Below are positions 1 through 6,163 of a DNA stretch of 8,802 nt, one piece after another. The DNA comes from Minisyncoccota bacterium. Its GTDB lineage: Bacteria; Patescibacteriota; Minisyncoccia; UBA6257; JAAZHW01. The notes beneath the pieces were generated by a model. The model saw only the letters and a list, made by a program, of their open reading frames with translations, was not told the origin of the DNA and did no database searches. The stretch covers positions 1 to 8,802 of the forward strand of contig JAQVHD010000018.1 of NCBI GenBank assembly GCA_028696375.1. Direction: 5' to 3'. A program made the translations under genes and the position numbers. Position 1 is the stretch's first letter, and every line of letters starts with the position of its first letter.

Positions 1-13
1 TGAGTTTTTCATT

Positions 14-463
14 GTCATTCTGAGCGCCAGCGAAGAATCCCTCGGCTAGCTGGCATGGGATCCTTCACTTCGTTCAGGATGACAAAAAGGAGGAAGCGTC
101 ATTCTGAGCGTAAGCGAAGAATCCCTCACTTGTTTGGCATGAGATCCTTCGGGCTTCGCCCTCAGGATGACAATAAGAGAGAGTGCCTTCAGGATGACAA
201 AAAGGAGGGTTTTAGGGTAAGGTTTTAAGGTTTTGAGTTGTGGTTTTGAGTTTTGACTTTTGAGTTTTGACTTTTTCATTGTCATTCTGAGCGTCAGCGA
301 AGAATCCCTCGGATAGCTGGCATGAGATCCTTCGGGCTTCGCCCTCAGGATGACAATAAGAGAGAGTGCCTTCAGGATGACAAAAAGGAGGGTTTTAGGG
401 TAAGGTTTTAAGGTTTTGAGTTGTGGCTTTGAGCTTTGACTTTTGAGTTTTGAGTTATTGTTG
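14..463 (+). repeat. Repeat block A: REP-like palindromic units and heptamer arrays
   Basis: No gene is visible before 491. Full units run from GTCATTCTGAGCG to CAGGATGAC at 14-83, 98-171 and 281-354; right-half fragments end at 198 and 381. Each unit is an imperfect palindrome whose left arm (GTCATTCTGAGCG..GAAGAATC) pairs with the right arm (GATCCTTC..TCAGGATGAC) around a variable centre. T-rich heptamer tracts (TTTGANN) follow at about 203-280 and 386-455. A minus-strand open frame across 46-687 translates these units into low-complexity peptide such as HPERSEGS and is not a gene. Units of this kind are scattered through many bacterial genomes and give rise to spurious annotated proteins. 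Confidence 0.9.
98..453 (+). repeat. Tandem segmental duplication, period 183 bp
   Basis: Positions 98-270 and 281-453 are the same segment repeated: one 74-bp palindromic unit, a half unit, and the heptamer tract. The copies differ at about nine positions. Six of these are clustered in the variable centre of the palindromic unit, one is in its left arm and two are in the heptamer tract. The offset is exactly 183 bp throughout, so this is one duplication event of a composite block and not independent insertions. Confidence 0.88.
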
Positions 464-489
464 AGATTTGAATTATTATTGTTTATAAT
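461..489 (+). promoter_or_regulatory. Sigma70-type promoter for the small membrane protein gene
   Basis: TTGAGA at 461-466, a 17-bp spacer, and a perfect TATAAT at 484-489. The -35 lies at the downstream end of a TTTGANN heptamer array. The predicted transcription start near 496 lies after the ATG at 491, so it argues for the ATG at 554 as the real start and leaves a leader of about 58 nt. Confidence 0.75.
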
Positions 490-553
490 TATGGTACGGT
501 CGATTAAAGGTAATGGGGCGAAAAAATTTAATAAGTCCCTTAAAATAAAAAAC

Positions 554-976
554 ATGAACAAAACAGCAAAAGTCATTTTAATTATAATTTTGGTGTTGGT
601 TCTTATTGTTATCGTCGCAGGCGTAGTTGCCGTTTTAGTCAAAGGAGGTAATGCCGCAAATCTGACGGGCACAAGCTCTAGTTCCAATAAATATTACAGT
701 GTTTACGTCCAAACTGGTAACGGCAGCGCTGTTTATTATGGTCAGATTGTCAAACAATCCGAAGAATATTTAGTATTAAAAGACCCCGGCTACATTAATG
801 TGCAGCCAGCTCAGAACGAAGACGAGCAGCCTCAGATTAATTTTGCGTTAATGAAAGACGAGTTTTTCAAGCCACTCCCGGAAATGACCATTTTTACAAA
901 CAACATTGTCTTCATTCAGCAACTCTCCGACGATTCACCAATTGTAAGCTTCTATAAGAATCAGATTGGGAAGTAA
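554..976 (+). CDS. Small single-pass membrane protein, conserved-type, function unknown (140 aa)
   Basis: The product is a 140-aa protein with a short basic N-terminus, one hydrophobic segment at about residues 7-29 (runs of I, L and V), then a Gly/Ser/Asn-rich linker at 30-46 and a probably beta-rich soluble domain. It has no cysteines or recognisable catalytic motif. The pattern YYSVYVQTGNGSAVYYGQI, then a Pro-containing EMTIFTNNIVFIQQL stretch and DDSPIV near the C-terminus, resembles small anchored proteins I associate with CPR genomes (from memory, no named domain). The topology predicts an N-in anchor with the domain outside. I chose the ATG at 554 because the in-frame ATG at 491 and the start at 443 lie at or upstream of the promoter. 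No Shine-Dalgarno sequence precedes it. It has its own promoter and its stop is TAA. The gene is likely real; its function is unknown. Confidence 0.8.
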   Translation: MNKTAKVILIIILVLVLIVIVAGVVAVLVKGGNAANLTGTSSSSNKYYSVYVQTGNGSAVYYGQIVKQSEEYLVLKDPGYINVQPAQNEDEQPQINFALMKDEFFKPLPEMTIFTNNIVFIQQLSDDSPIVSFYKNQIGK

Positions 977-1012
977 AAGGGCGTAAAACAAAAAAACGAG
1001 AAACAACGATAA

Positions 1013-1080
1013 AGCCGCCCTCAAAATTCGTGCATATTTTAGCCTGAAAACGGCGAAAGTATTACATTTTGGGGGCGGTT
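1013..1080 (+). other. Long RNA-type hairpin in the spacer before the GGDEF gene
   Basis: Positions 1013-1026 pair with 1067-1080 over 14 bp (core CCGCCC / GGGCGG). The two wobble pairs, G1014-U1079 and U1021-G1072, are allowed only in the + strand RNA. The 40-nt apical part holds a weak inner GCC/GGC stem at 1042-1054. No T-run follows directly, so it is not a standard intrinsic terminator. It begins 36 bp after the preceding stop codon and could be a 3' UTR structure, a processing site, or a small cis element. It matches no riboswitch consensus I know, including the c-di-GMP classes that would fit the neighbour. The rest of the 977-1203 spacer is AT-rich and holds a degenerate repeat. Confidence 0.6.
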
Positions 1081-1106
1081 GTAATAAAAAGTCAAAAGTA
1101 ACCGGA

Positions 1107-1201
1107 GATCATTCGGACCACATTTTCAGGATGACAAAAAAATAGTTTTAAGCTTTGAGTTATAATTTTGAGATTTGACATTTGAGTTTTGATTTAATTC
1201 T
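1107..1201 (+). repeat. Degenerate palindromic half unit plus heptamer array
   Basis: A decayed right arm ends in TCAGGATGAC at 1126-1135, and the matching left part is hardly recognisable. It is followed by 7-bp units at 1154-1160, 1167-1173, 1174-1180, 1181-1187 and 1188-1194, mostly TTTGANN, with TATAATT at 1161-1167 in the same register. It has the same order (palindrome, heptamers, gene) as the other blocks but is more eroded. Confidence 0.7.
1161..1198 (+). promoter_or_regulatory. Candidate promoter(s) for the GGDEF gene
   Basis: There are two options and neither is perfect. TTGAGA at 1168-1173 with TTTAAT at 1193-1198 has a long 19-bp spacer and would start transcription at about the ATG (1204), giving a leaderless mRNA. 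Alternatively, the perfect TATAAT at 1161-1166 lacks a good -35 and would give a leader of about 30 nt. A perfect TTGACA at 1175-1180 has no -10 at proper distance. Confidence 0.4.
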
Positions 1202-1203
1202 CT

Positions 1204-1791
1204 ATGAAAAAATCGAAGAAACAATCAGAAATAGAAAAATTAAAGAAAGAATTAGCTTTATATAAAAAGCTCGCTTTAAAGGATCCGCTGACTGGTCTTT
1301 ATAACCGTCGCGGATTTTTAGAAGAAGCGGATCGATTAATTAAAATGAGTCAGCGGTTAGATCAACGCCTTTCTCTTTCTCCTGTTTCTTTTGGAAGTAT
1401 AGGCTTAATTTTTATTGATTTAGATAATTTTAAACATATCAATGATCGCTTTGGACATAAAGCCGGAGACGATGTTTTAAAAGAGATAGCAAAACGATTA
1501 GAAAATTCATTACGTCGTTTTGATATTGTTGGGCGTTGGGGTGGAGATGAATTTGTAGTCGTTGTTTGGGACGTGGATAAAAGAATATTGGATATTATTG
1601 TGGAAAGATTGCAGGAAAAAATTGCCAAAGAGTTTTTTATTAAGCAGAAAAAGCCAATTTATGTTACCGCTAGTTTTGGAGCTAAAATTTTTCCTATTGA
1701 AGGATTGGAGTTGGAAAAGGAAATTGAAAGAGTTGATAAAGAGATGTATAAAAACAAAATTCAAAAGCCAAAGATCAAAAGCCAAAAATAG
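1204..1791 (+). CDS. GGDEF-domain diguanylate cyclase, soluble, short (195 aa)
   Basis: Predicted to make cyclic di-GMP from two GTP in the cytoplasm. Residues 1-25 are charged and helical, likely a short coiled coil for dimerisation. The GGDEF domain then covers about 26-184: DPLTGLYNRR at 27-36, the metal-binding segment FIDLDNFK at 70-77, GHKAGD at 84-89, and the signature RWGGDEF with GGDEF at 113-117. An inhibitory-site RxxD (R104-R-F-D107) lies at the canonical distance before GGDEF, so product feedback inhibition is possible. The closing DKEMYKNK at 178-185 is typical of the family. There is no membrane segment, receiver or PAS domain, so the signal input is unclear. The last 10-11 residues (QKPKIKSQK) are encoded by a 7-bp repeat array and are probably not part of the fold. 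No Shine-Dalgarno sequence precedes the ATG. The gene is followed by an intrinsic terminator. Confidence 0.93.
   Translation: MKKSKKQSEIEKLKKELALYKKLALKDPLTGLYNRRGFLEEADRLIKMSQRLDQRLSLSPVSFGSIGLIFIDLDNFKHINDRFGHKAGDDVLKEIAKRLENSLRRFDIVGRWGGDEFVVVVWDVDKRILDIIVERLQEKIAKEFFIKQKKPIYVTASFGAKIFPIEGLELEKEIERVDKEMYKNKIQKPKIKSQK
1761..1788 (+). repeat. TCAAANN-type heptamer array inside the 3' end of the GGDEF gene
   Basis: Four consecutive 7-bp units (TCAAAAG, CCAAAGA, TCAAAAG, CCAAAAA) end directly before the TAG at 1789-1791. They are the reverse-complement kind of the TTTGANN units found upstream of genes. They are translated as the lysine/glutamine-rich tail of the protein. Confidence 0.8.
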
Positions 1792-1826
1792 AATTTAATT
1801 TAAAGGTTAAAACTGTACAACGCAAA

Positions 1827-1864
1827 GCCCAGAAATATTTTAGTGTCATTCTGGGCGTTTTTTT
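1827..1864 (+). terminator. Intrinsic terminator after the GGDEF gene
   Basis: GCCCAGAA at 1827-1834 pairs perfectly with TTCTGGGC at 1849-1856 around a 14-nt loop, and a run of seven T follows one base later at 1858-1864. The 3' arm is part of a fragment of the palindromic repeat (GTCATTCTGGGCG at 1845-1857; the usual repeat reads GTCATTCTGAGCG). Confidence 0.85.
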
Positions 1865-2390
1865 ATCGTCATTCTGAACATTTTTTAATCGTCATTCTGA
1901 GCGTTAGCGAAGAATCCCTCGGCTGCTTGGCATGGGATCCTTCACTTCGTTCAGGATGACAGAATAAATGGTTTTGCGTTTTAAGTTGTGGCTTTGAGTT
2001 TTGACTTTTGAGTTTTGAGTTTTTTTATCGTCATTCTGAGCGTGAGCGAAGAATCCCTCGGCTAGCTGGCATGGGATCCTTCACTGCGTTCAGGATGACA
2101 GGAAAAAGAGTTGGCAAGAGATCCTTCGGACTTCGCCCTCAGGATGACCAAAGGTTAGTTTTAGGGTTTTGAGTTGTGGCTTTGAGTTTTGAGCTTTGAG
2201 TTTTGACTTTTTAATCGTCATTCTGAGCGTTAGCGAAGAATCCCTCGGCTAGCTGGCAAGAGATCCTTCGGGCTGCGCCCTCAGGATGACAGGAAAGAGA
2301 GATGGCAAGAGATCCTTCACTTCGTTCAGGATGACAAAATAAAAGATTTTGAGTTTTGAGTTATTATTTTTTGATTTTTGATCTTTGAAT
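1845..2390 (+). repeat. Repeat block B: REP-like units and three heptamer arrays
   Basis: This fills the gene-free stretch between the GGDEF and PEGA genes. Left-arm fragments lie at 1845-1857 and 1868-1880. Full units lie at 1891-1960 (70 bp), 2030-2099 (70 bp) and 2217-2290 (74 bp), with right-half units ending at 2148 and 2335. Heptamer tracts of the TTTGANN type lie at about 1980-2025, 2161-2213 and 2341-2390. All units have the same orientation as those in the other blocks. The 74-bp class carries an extra small stem (GGGC-NNN-GCCC) in its right arm; the 70-bp class has CACTTCGTTC there. No protein gene is supported here. Confidence 0.9.
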
Positions 2391-2399
2391 TGTTATAAT
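2371..2399 (+). promoter_or_regulatory. Extended -10 promoter for the PEGA-domain gene
   Basis: TTGATT at 2371-2376, a 17-bp spacer, and TGT-TATAAT with the hexamer at 2394-2399 (TGn extension at 2391-2393). Six bases separate the -10 from the ATG at 2406, so transcription should start at about the A of the start codon. The upstream in-frame TTG at 2385 lies inside the promoter and is not the start. Confidence 0.8.
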
Positions 2400-2405
2400 C
2401 TTTTT

Positions 2406-3881
2406 ATGCAGCGGAAAACGAGAAGAATTGTATTCATTATCGCAGCAATTGTGTTTATTATCGCGGCTTTAAGCTTAGTGCTGTATTCTTTTGGTTATCG
2501 TTGGGACAAAGAAAAGTTTCAGCCTGTGTTAACGGGTGGATTGTATTTTAGAGTTAATACTGTAAAACCCCAAATTTATTTAAATGGAAAATTTCTTCCC
2601 AAAGCCACGCCCGGATTGTTAAGCAGTGGCATTTTTTTGCCTAATTTATTGCCTGATATATATCAAGTAGAAATCAAAAAGGATAATTATTTCGAATGGG
2701 AGAAAAAGGTAGAGGTTGAATCGCAGAAGGTGACTTCTTTTTCTTTTATTGTGCTTTTGCCCAAAAATCCGATGGTGAATAATATTTATCAAGTAACAGA
2801 AGCGGAAGCGACCACTACCAAATTGAAAACAAGCGAGGAAATCATAGACTTTTTGCCTTTAGCCAATAACAAAGAAATTATCATTCAAACTAAAGAAACA
2901 GCGACGAGTACGGACGCTGTATTGAAAATCTTTAATTTTATTAATGGTTCGAGTGTAGAAATCTATCGACAGAAATTGGCAAAAAATGAAAGTCTTAATT
3001 TGATACCCCATTTAAAAATTAGTGATAGCGATGCCAATGAAATTATCTTTGATTTAACGAAAGGCAGTACAACAACTTTTTATTTGTGGCAGAGAATTCA
3101 GCCAGAAAAACTCCAGAACTTATCCCAGCTGATTACAACCACCTTTAAATTAAAAAATCCGATTCAGAAAATAGAATTCTATCCAAATATTAATGGAAAA
3201 TATCTTATTCTTAGCGGGAAGGATTTAATGGCTGTTGATTTTAATAAAAATGAAACAAAAAAGATAACCACTGGGATTCGCGATTTTCAAATGAAAGATT
3301 ATTCTATTTTTTGGATTGATGATAATAACGCTGTATTTAGTTATAATTTAATTCTTGATTCCTCTAATCCTTTAAGTATTTTAGATCTGCCACCGAAATT
3401 TAATATCAACCAAATGGCCATTGCGCCTAATGTCCAATGCTTTGCTCTTCTTTTGGATGATGGAACATTTTATTTGTTTAGACTGGGTCAGCCATTCGAA
3501 AAAATTAATGATGTTGTAAAATTCGTTTTTGCACCTGACAGCAAGAAGATTGCTTATCTAACGAAAGAGGGCGAAGTGCGCGTTCGATATTTAACTGATG
3601 TTACAGGAGATGTGATTAACAAAAAAGGGGACGAAGTGATCATTAGAAAAGGACTTTCTTTAGACGCTGATATGGAGTGGTATGCCGATACACAGCATTT
3701 AATTTTAGCCGATGGAAAGGTTATTTATTTCGCTGAAATTGATAATCGTGATCAGATTAATACATATATTGAAGAATTTGATTTTAATCATTATCTGTTA
3801 ACGAATAATAAAAATGGTACAATTTGGGGTATCAGACCGGATCTCATTCAAAAAATAGATTTGGGATATGAAAAAATTTAA
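2406..3881 (+). CDS. Membrane-anchored PEGA-domain protein with propeller-like C-terminal region (491 aa)
   Basis: Likely an envelope protein anchored by one N-terminal helix, with its bulk outside. After a basic start (QRKTRR) a hydrophobic segment spans about residues 8-28. A PEGA-like domain follows at about 44-118: YFRVNTVKPQIYLNGKF, then the small LPDIYQVEIKKDNY stretch and WEKKVEVESQKVTSF, the usual pattern of a short beta-domain that presents a surface loop. Residues 125-491 are beta-rich with irregular repeats of the type FVFAPDSKKIAYLTKEGEV (373-391) and LILADGKVIYFAEI (432-445), resembling TolB/WD40-like propeller blades. No catalytic motif is seen. The precise function is unknown; attachment, peptidoglycan or polysaccharide interaction is inference. 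The start is fixed by the promoter just upstream. The product is probably translated from a leaderless mRNA. Confidence 0.87.
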   Translation: MQRKTRRIVFIIAAIVFIIAALSLVLYSFGYRWDKEKFQPVLTGGLYFRVNTVKPQIYLNGKFLPKATPGLLSSGIFLPNLLPDIYQVEIKKDNYFEWEKKVEVESQKVTSFSFIVLLPKNPMVNNIYQVTEAEATTTKLKTSEEIIDFLPLANNKEIIIQTKETATSTDAVLKIFNFINGSSVEIYRQKLAKNESLNLIPHLKISDSDANEIIFDLTKGSTTTFYLWQRIQPEKLQNLSQLITTTFKLKNPIQKIEFYPNINGKYLILSGKDLMAVDFNKNETKKITTGIRDFQMKDYSIFWIDDNNAVFSYNLILDSSNPLSILDLPPKFNINQMAIAPNVQCFALLLDDGTFYLFRLGQPFEKINDVVKFVFAPDSKKIAYLTKEGEVRVRYLTDVTGDVINKKGDEVIIRKGLSLDADMEWYADTQHLILADGKVIYFAEIDNRDQINTYIEEFDFNHYLLTNNKNGTIWGIRPDLIQKIDLGYEKI

Positions 3882-4076
3882 ACTTAAGAATTTTAAACCT
3901 ACGAATTGCGAATTTTTAACGAATTACGAATAATCAAAAATAGAAATTGTCTGCCGGCGACGGGCAGGCAAAAATCAAAATTGTAATTCAAAACCTTAAA
4001 ACTATAAAACTATTTGCAGTTTGGAAAATTATAATTTGTTTCTGATTAAGATCTAAAATTTAAATTGTTTGAAGGT
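3882..4076. other. AT-rich spacer with degenerate repeats, no gene seen
   Basis: The spacer holds three direct copies of an ACGAATT-like word at 3900-3930, A-rich CAAAAATC / TTCAAAACC words at 3935-3995 (the 3'-side heptamer flavour), and a small GC-rich island with a 5-bp hairpin (CTGCC 3951-3955 with GGCAG 3963-3967). There is no T-run after the hairpin and no clear terminator for the upstream gene. Unlike the other long spacers, this one has no copy of the 70/74-bp palindromic unit. Confidence 0.6.
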
Positions 4077-4105
4077 TTGCTTTTTAGCAATTATTTTGCT
4101 ACATT
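4077..4105 (+). promoter_or_regulatory. Extended -10 promoter for pilB
   Basis: TTGCTT at 4077-4082, a 17-bp spacer, and TGC-TACATT with the hexamer at 4100-4105. It would give a leader of about 30 nt to the ATG at 4142. A GAGG at 4114-4117 is too far from the ATG to serve as a ribosome binding site. This promoter is not embedded in a TTTGANN array, unlike those of the other genes. Confidence 0.6.
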
Positions 4106-4141
4106 TAATGAAAGAGGCCCAAAATAATATTTTTTATTACA

Positions 4142-5821
4142 ATGACAGACAAGGAAAATGAGAAAAAAATAGGCCAACTTTTAGAGGCCGCAAAGGAAGC
4201 CGCGGAAGAAAGAGAGGCGGAGAGATTGGCGAAAAGTCTGGGGGTGCAGTATGTTAATTTAGTGAGATATGCGCCTCAAACTCAGGCGCTTCAATTAATC
4301 AGCGAAGAAGAAGCCCGGGCGGCTTTGTGTGCGCCTTTTAATATTCAGCAAAAACAGGTTTTTTTGGCTTGTAAAAATCCTGCTTTGGAAGCCACTCGAA
4401 ATGTTATCAAGAGTTTAAAAAATCAGGGCTATGAAGTAGAAATTTTTGTGGTTTCGTTAAAGTCATTAGAAACTTTATGGAGGGGTTACAAATTTATTAC
4501 AGGACGAAAGAAAGAAATTACAGGCGGCTTGGAAATTGATACTAATCGACTGGCAGAGTTATCCAGTGAGATTAAAAATATTGCTATTCTCAAAGAAAAA
4601 ATAAATAATTTTGATAGTCCCTATATTTCTCAGATATTTGAAATTATTATTGCCGGCGCTTTAACCATGGATGCTTCTGATATTCACATAGAGCCGGAAG
4701 AAAGAGGCGTACGATTGAGATATCGTTTAGACGGCGTTTTGCAGGATGTGGCTGATTTGAATGAACATTATTATCGTTCTATTTTATCAAGAATTAAATT
4801 GCTGGGCGGAATGAAAATTAATATTCATACAGCGCCGCAGGACGGACGTTTTACTATTAAAACTAAAGACGTGGAAATCGAAGTGCGTGTTTCTATCATT
4901 CCAAGCGCTTATGGTGAAACAGTAGTGATGCGGCTTTTGGATCCTCGCCGCATCCAGTTGGATTTAAAAGATCTAGGCTTTCGAGAAGACGACCTTACAA
5001 TTATTGAAGAGCAAATTGCCCGACCTAATGGCCTGATTCTTAATACCGGTCCCACTGGTTCGGGTAAAACTACTACTTTGTATGCTTTTTTGCGGCGCAT
5101 TTATCAACCCGGCATCAAAATTATTACGATTGAAGATCCAATTGAATATCATTTAGAAGGCATTACTCAGACTCAGGTCAATCCAACCAGAGATTATACT
5201 TTTGCGAATGGGTTGCGTTCTATTTTAAGGCAGGATCCGGATGTGATTTTGGTGGGAGAAATTCGTGATAATGAAACGGCGGAGATTGCAATGCACGCTT
5301 CTTTAACCGGGCATCTTGTGCTTTCAACTTTGCATACTAATGACGCTTGCGGCACTGTCCCGCGATTATTAGATATGAAAGTTCAGCCAGCGATTTTGGC
5401 GCCGGCTTTGAATTTGGCAATTGCTCAGCGTTTGGTAAGAAAATTGTGCGTTCATTGCCGCGAAGAGGTTGAAGCAACGCCAGAGCAGGCAGATAAAATT
5501 CGAAAAGCTATTGAGCGAATGCCGCAACGCGTCAAAAAGCCACAATTGGGGAAGCGGATTACTTTTTATAAATCGAAAGGTTGCAATTTGTGCAATGGCA
5601 CAGGTTATAAAGGACGTGTTGCGATTGCGGAATTGTTGGTAGTTGATCGAGATATTCAGGATTTGATTAATCGAGGCGATCGCATGCCAACAGCGAATGA
5701 AATTAAAGATTTGGCTCTCAAAAAGGGAATGACTACAATGGAAGATGATGCTATTTTGAAGATTTTAGACGGTGTTACGAGTTTGTCTGAAGCAGAAAAT
5801 GTTCTGGGGAAATTCCTATAA
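4142..5821 (+). CDS. pilB: Type IV pilus assembly / type II secretion ATPase, PilB/GspE family (559 aa)
   Basis: Hexameric cytoplasmic ATPase expected to power pilin polymerisation at the inner face of the membrane. Residues 1-125 are an N-terminal regulatory region with a helical charged start and a GSPII_E_N-like domain. The N2 domain begins near 155 with DASDIHIEPE (177-186) and RLDGVLQD (195-202). The motor domain has Walker A GPTGSGKT at 303-310, the Asp box ITIEDPIEY at 328-336, Walker B with DPDVILVGEIRD at 365-376, and the His box HASLTGHLVLSTLHTND at 385-401. A tetracysteine zinc site (C436, C439, C481, C484) marks extension ATPases (PilB/GspE) rather than the retraction ATPase PilT. 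Length is normal for PilB. No pilus gene flanks it in the window, so PilC, PilT and pilins must lie elsewhere. PilB is preferred over GspE because CPR usually encode type IV pili; sequence alone does not decide it. Confidence 0.95.
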   Translation: MTDKENEKKIGQLLEAAKEAAEEREAERLAKSLGVQYVNLVRYAPQTQALQLISEEEARAALCAPFNIQQKQVFLACKNPALEATRNVIKSLKNQGYEVEIFVVSLKSLETLWRGYKFITGRKKEITGGLEIDTNRLAELSSEIKNIAILKEKINNFDSPYISQIFEIIIAGALTMDASDIHIEPEERGVRLRYRLDGVLQDVADLNEHYYRSILSRIKLLGGMKINIHTAPQDGRFTIKTKDVEIEVRVSIIPSAYGETVVMRLLDPRRIQLDLKDLGFREDDLTIIEEQIARPNGLILNTGPTGSGKTTTLYAFLRRIYQPGIKIITIEDPIEYHLEGITQTQVNPTRDYTFANGLRSILRQDPDVILVGEIRDNETAEIAMHASLTGHLVLSTLHTNDACGTVPRLLDMKVQPAILAPALNLAIAQRLVRKLCVHCREEVEATPEQADKIRKAIERMPQRVKKPQLGKRITFYKSKGCNLCNGTGYKGRVAIAELLVVDRDIQDLINRGDRMPTANEIKDLALKKGMTTMEDDAILKILDGVTSLSEAENVLGKFL

Positions 5822-5829
5822 GAATAAAT

Positions 5830-5993
5830 CCAAAGCACCAAGCACAAAATCCAAAACAATATTGAAGCACCGAGTACAAAATCCAAAACACAAAATTCAA
5901 AATCCAAAACAATATTGAAGCACCGAGTACAAAATCCAAAGCACAAAATTCAAAATCCAAAACAATTATTGAAGCGCTAAGCACAAAATCCAA
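5830..5993 (+). repeat. 53-bp tandem repeat downstream of pilB
   Basis: Copies at 5851-5903 and 5904-5956 differ at a single base (52/53). A third, diverged and incomplete copy follows at 5957-5993, and a partial one precedes at 5830-5850. The unit is A-rich and contains ATTGAAGCACCGAGTAC plus CAAAATCC words. Minus-strand open frames here (FWILNFVFWIL-like peptides) come from the repeat and are not genes. Confidence 0.88.
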
Positions 5994-6160
5994 AAGTTTT
6001 GAGTTTTGAACTTTGATCTTTGATTTTCTTTTTGTCATTATTTTTTGATCTTTGATCTTTGATTTTTAATTTACATCGTCTTTCTTATCTTAATAATTTT
6101 ACATTAATTCCCTTTTTACTCTTTCATTTTGATCTTTGATTTTTGATCTTTGATTTTTTA
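5994..6160 (+). repeat. T-rich TTTGATC/TTTGAGT heptamer arrays
   Basis: Just after the A-rich 53-bp repeat, the word flavour switches to TTTTGAG, TTTGATC and TTTGATT units (about 5997-6065 and 6127-6157). They are separated by a pyrimidine-rich AT stretch (6066-6126) in which I see no gene. The arrays lead into the next palindromic block. Confidence 0.75.
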
Positions 6161-6163
6161 ATC

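Noticed and set aside
443..553. Upstream in-frame starts of the small membrane protein gene (443, 491)
   Set aside because: They lie upstream of or within one base of the TATAAT at 484-489 and encode repeat-derived or charged sequence; the ATG at 554 directly precedes the membrane anchor.
46..687. Long minus-strand open frame over repeats and the small gene
   Set aside because: Its translation is built from repeat peptides (HPERSEGS, KSQNSKLK types) and it overlaps a better + strand gene. It is an artefact of repeats that happen to lack stops in one frame.
1013..1080. c-di-GMP riboswitch ahead of the GGDEF gene
   Set aside because: The conserved core words of the known c-di-GMP-I and -II classes are not recognisable, and the hairpin is closer to the upstream gene's stop than to the GGDEF start.
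5656..6038. Minus-strand frames rich in F, W, I and L after pilB, resembling membrane proteins
   Set aside because: They are translations of the 53-bp tandem repeat and of the pilB antisense strand, with no promoter or start context.
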